Source of the DNA: DASXUG01 sp964620425
Lineage (GTDB): Bacteria; Pseudomonadota; Gammaproteobacteria; Burkholderiales; Methylophilaceae
Direction: 5' to 3'
Length of the DNA stretch: 64,000 nt
Assembly (NCBI GenBank): GCA_964620425.1
Contig: CAZUGV010000007.1
Coordinates: 62,001 to 126,000 of the forward strand
The notes below the pieces were generated by a model, which saw only the letters and a list, made by a program, of their open reading frames with translations, ran no database searches and was not told the DNA's origin. Positions within the stretch are counted from its first letter, which is position 1; every line of letters starts with the position of its first letter. The position numbers and the translations under genes were made by a program. This document shows positions 62,946 through 64,000 of this stretch, piece by piece.

Positions 62946-64000
62946 ATGGCAATACGCGTCGCACTGCACCATAAAACCAGTTATCAGTTTGATCGGCTTG
63001 TCAGCCTTTCTCCGCATGAGGTGCGCTTAAAGCCCGCCGCGCACGCACGCACGCCGATTTTGTCTTATTCCTTGACTGTAGAGCCAGAAAAACACTTTAT
63101 TAACTGGCAGCAAGACCCCTACGGGAATTACATTGCGCGGTATGTATTCCCCGAAAAGGTGCGTGCGCTCGAGTTTACGGTTGATTTGGTGGCAGACATG
63201 ACGGTCATCAATCCCTTTGATTTCTTTGTGGAAAAATATGCCGAGCATTATCCTTTTCAATATACCGAACAGCAGGCGGTCGAATTAAGTGCATATTTAG
63301 CGCCTGAGCCAGCTTGTCAGGCATTGCAAGATTGGTTGGCTGCCGCCAAACGCGAGGTGTTAAACCAAGAGATTAGTATTGCCAATTTTATGGTGGCGAT
63401 TAATCAGCGTTTGCAGGGTGATATTGGGTATTTGGTACGCATGGAGCCGGGGGTGCAAACGCCAGAAGAAACCTTAACCAAGCGCACTGGTTCATGCCGC
63501 GATACGGCTTGGTTGCTGGTGCAAATTATGCGCCATTTAGGCTTGGCAGCGCGTTTTGTGTCTGGTTATTTGATTCAACTGACGGCAGATATTAAAGCGC
63601 TGGATGGCCCTAGTGGTACGGCGGTTGATTTTACCGATTTGCATGCGTGGACGGAAATTTACATCCCTGGGGCGGGTTGGGTGGGCATGGATCCAACCTC
63701 TGGCTTATTGACTGGTGAGGGGCATATTCCACTAGCGTGTACGGCTGTGCCGTCTTCTGCCGCGCCGATTACGGGGTTTACCGATATTTGCGAAGCGCAG
63801 TTTGCGCATGAAATGACGATTACGCGCATCCACGAAGATCCGCGCGTGACTAAGCCTTATAGCGAAGCCGATTGGCTGAAAATCGACAAGCTGGGCAACA
63901 AAGTCGATGCCGACCTCAAAAAACAAGATGTGCGTTTGACGCAAGGCGGAGAACCCACGTTTGTATCCATAGATGATATGGAAGGCGCGGAGTGGAACAC
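62946..64000 (+). CDS. Large transglutaminase-like protein (DUF2126 type), 3' part beyond the window
   Basis: 351 residues are visible from the ATG at 62946, which has AAGGGA before it. The N-terminal bacterial transglutaminase-associated domain (ALHHKTSYQFDRLVSLSPHE) leads into a transglutaminase-like core with catalytic Cys in TGSCRDTAWLL, His in LHAWTEIYIP and Asp in WVGMDPTSG. The last residues (DVRLTQGGEPTFVSIDD) open a DUF2126 region, so the whole protein is probably about 1100 residues. Such proteins usually neighbour Anbu, as here, and may form an isopeptide-making or -breaking system. Confidence 0.9.
   Translation, partial: MAIRVALHHKTSYQFDRLVSLSPHEVRLKPAAHARTPILSYSLTVEPEKHFINWQQDPYGNYIARYVFPEKVRALEFTVDLVADMTVINPFDFFVEKYAEHYPFQYTEQQAVELSAYLAPEPACQALQDWLAAAKREVLNQEISIANFMVAINQRLQGDIGYLVRMEPGVQTPEETLTKRTGSCRDTAWLLVQIMRHLGLAARFVSGYLIQLTADIKALDGPSGTAVDFTDLHAWTEIYIPGAGWVGMDPTSGLLTGEGHIPLACTAVPSSAAPITGFTDICEAQFAHEMTITRIHEDPRVTKPYSEADWLKIDKLGNKVDADLKKQDVRLTQGGEPTFVSIDDMEGAEWN

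Overview
This 64 kb window looks like chromosome from a methylotrophic betaproteobacterium of the family Methylophilaceae (Methylotenera or Methylophilus type). That is an inference from gene content. The strongest sign is a porin, formamidase and FmdB trio resembling the fmdC-fmdA-fmdB genes known from Methylophilus methylotrophus, followed by complete urea transport (urtABCDE) and urease (ureDABCEFG) sets. Two PEP-CTERM proteins, a Gram-negative envelope (LpxH, porin, TonB system) and a typical betaproteobacterial gpsA-secB-grxC block fit. The base composition appears moderate in GC and even. I saw no prophage, insertion sequence, CRISPR array, tRNA or rRNA.

Layout. 1-7.9 kb, minus strand: a heavy-metal RND efflux operon (outer-membrane channel, adaptor, permease, a P-II-like protein, then a second permease paralogue cut by the window edge). 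8-18.4 kb: housekeeping genes (cysS, TPR protein and L,D-transpeptidase with a shared C-terminal domain, ppiB, lpxH, nusB, ribH, phoBR with a well-formed Pho box, an FAD dehydrogenase). 18.5-20.7 kb: a glycosyltransferase and two exported proteins of unknown role. 20.9-34.9 kb, plus strand: the nitrogen-scavenging region, porin, formamidase, FmdB, UrtABCDE, UreDABCEFG and a HupE/UreJ nickel permease. Together these import formamide and urea, hydrolyse them to ammonia and supply nickel to urease. 35-36.2 kb: nhaA.

36.3-40.8 kb holds the most unusual system. A 1166-residue protein fuses a whole NCS1-type (purine/cytosine/allantoin permease-like) transporter to a cysteine-rich cytoplasmic module, a histidine kinase and a receiver. 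Its start overlaps the stop of a 17-codon leader ORF, and its stop overlaps the start of a LuxR-type response regulator. Lying just after the urea/formamide genes, it is a good candidate for a transporter-sensor of a small nitrogen compound. Its ligand and targets are unknown.

40.9-47.2 kb: ASCH and SDR genes, an EamA transporter, trmL, gpsA, an SH3 protein, secB, grxC, a rhodanese and a HAD phosphatase. 47.5-49.8 kb: a PEP-CTERM protein, a structured intergenic repeat and two small membrane proteins of unknown function (a possible accessory islet). 49.9-54.5 kb: a DinG-type helicase, a methyltransferase, a DUF808 protein and a RidA protein. 54.5-60.9 kb: an iron-uptake block (exbD, exbB, tonB, hemP, piuC, a Fiu-like siderophore receptor) and two related small proteins, with two Fur boxes. 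61-64 kb: the proteasome-like Anbu protease, a second PEP-CTERM protein with two operator-like palindromes upstream, and the start of a large transglutaminase-like protein.

Several gene borders carry 14-17 bp tandem duplications (1539, 11949, 29973, 40872), one of which creates a decoy start codon for ureA.
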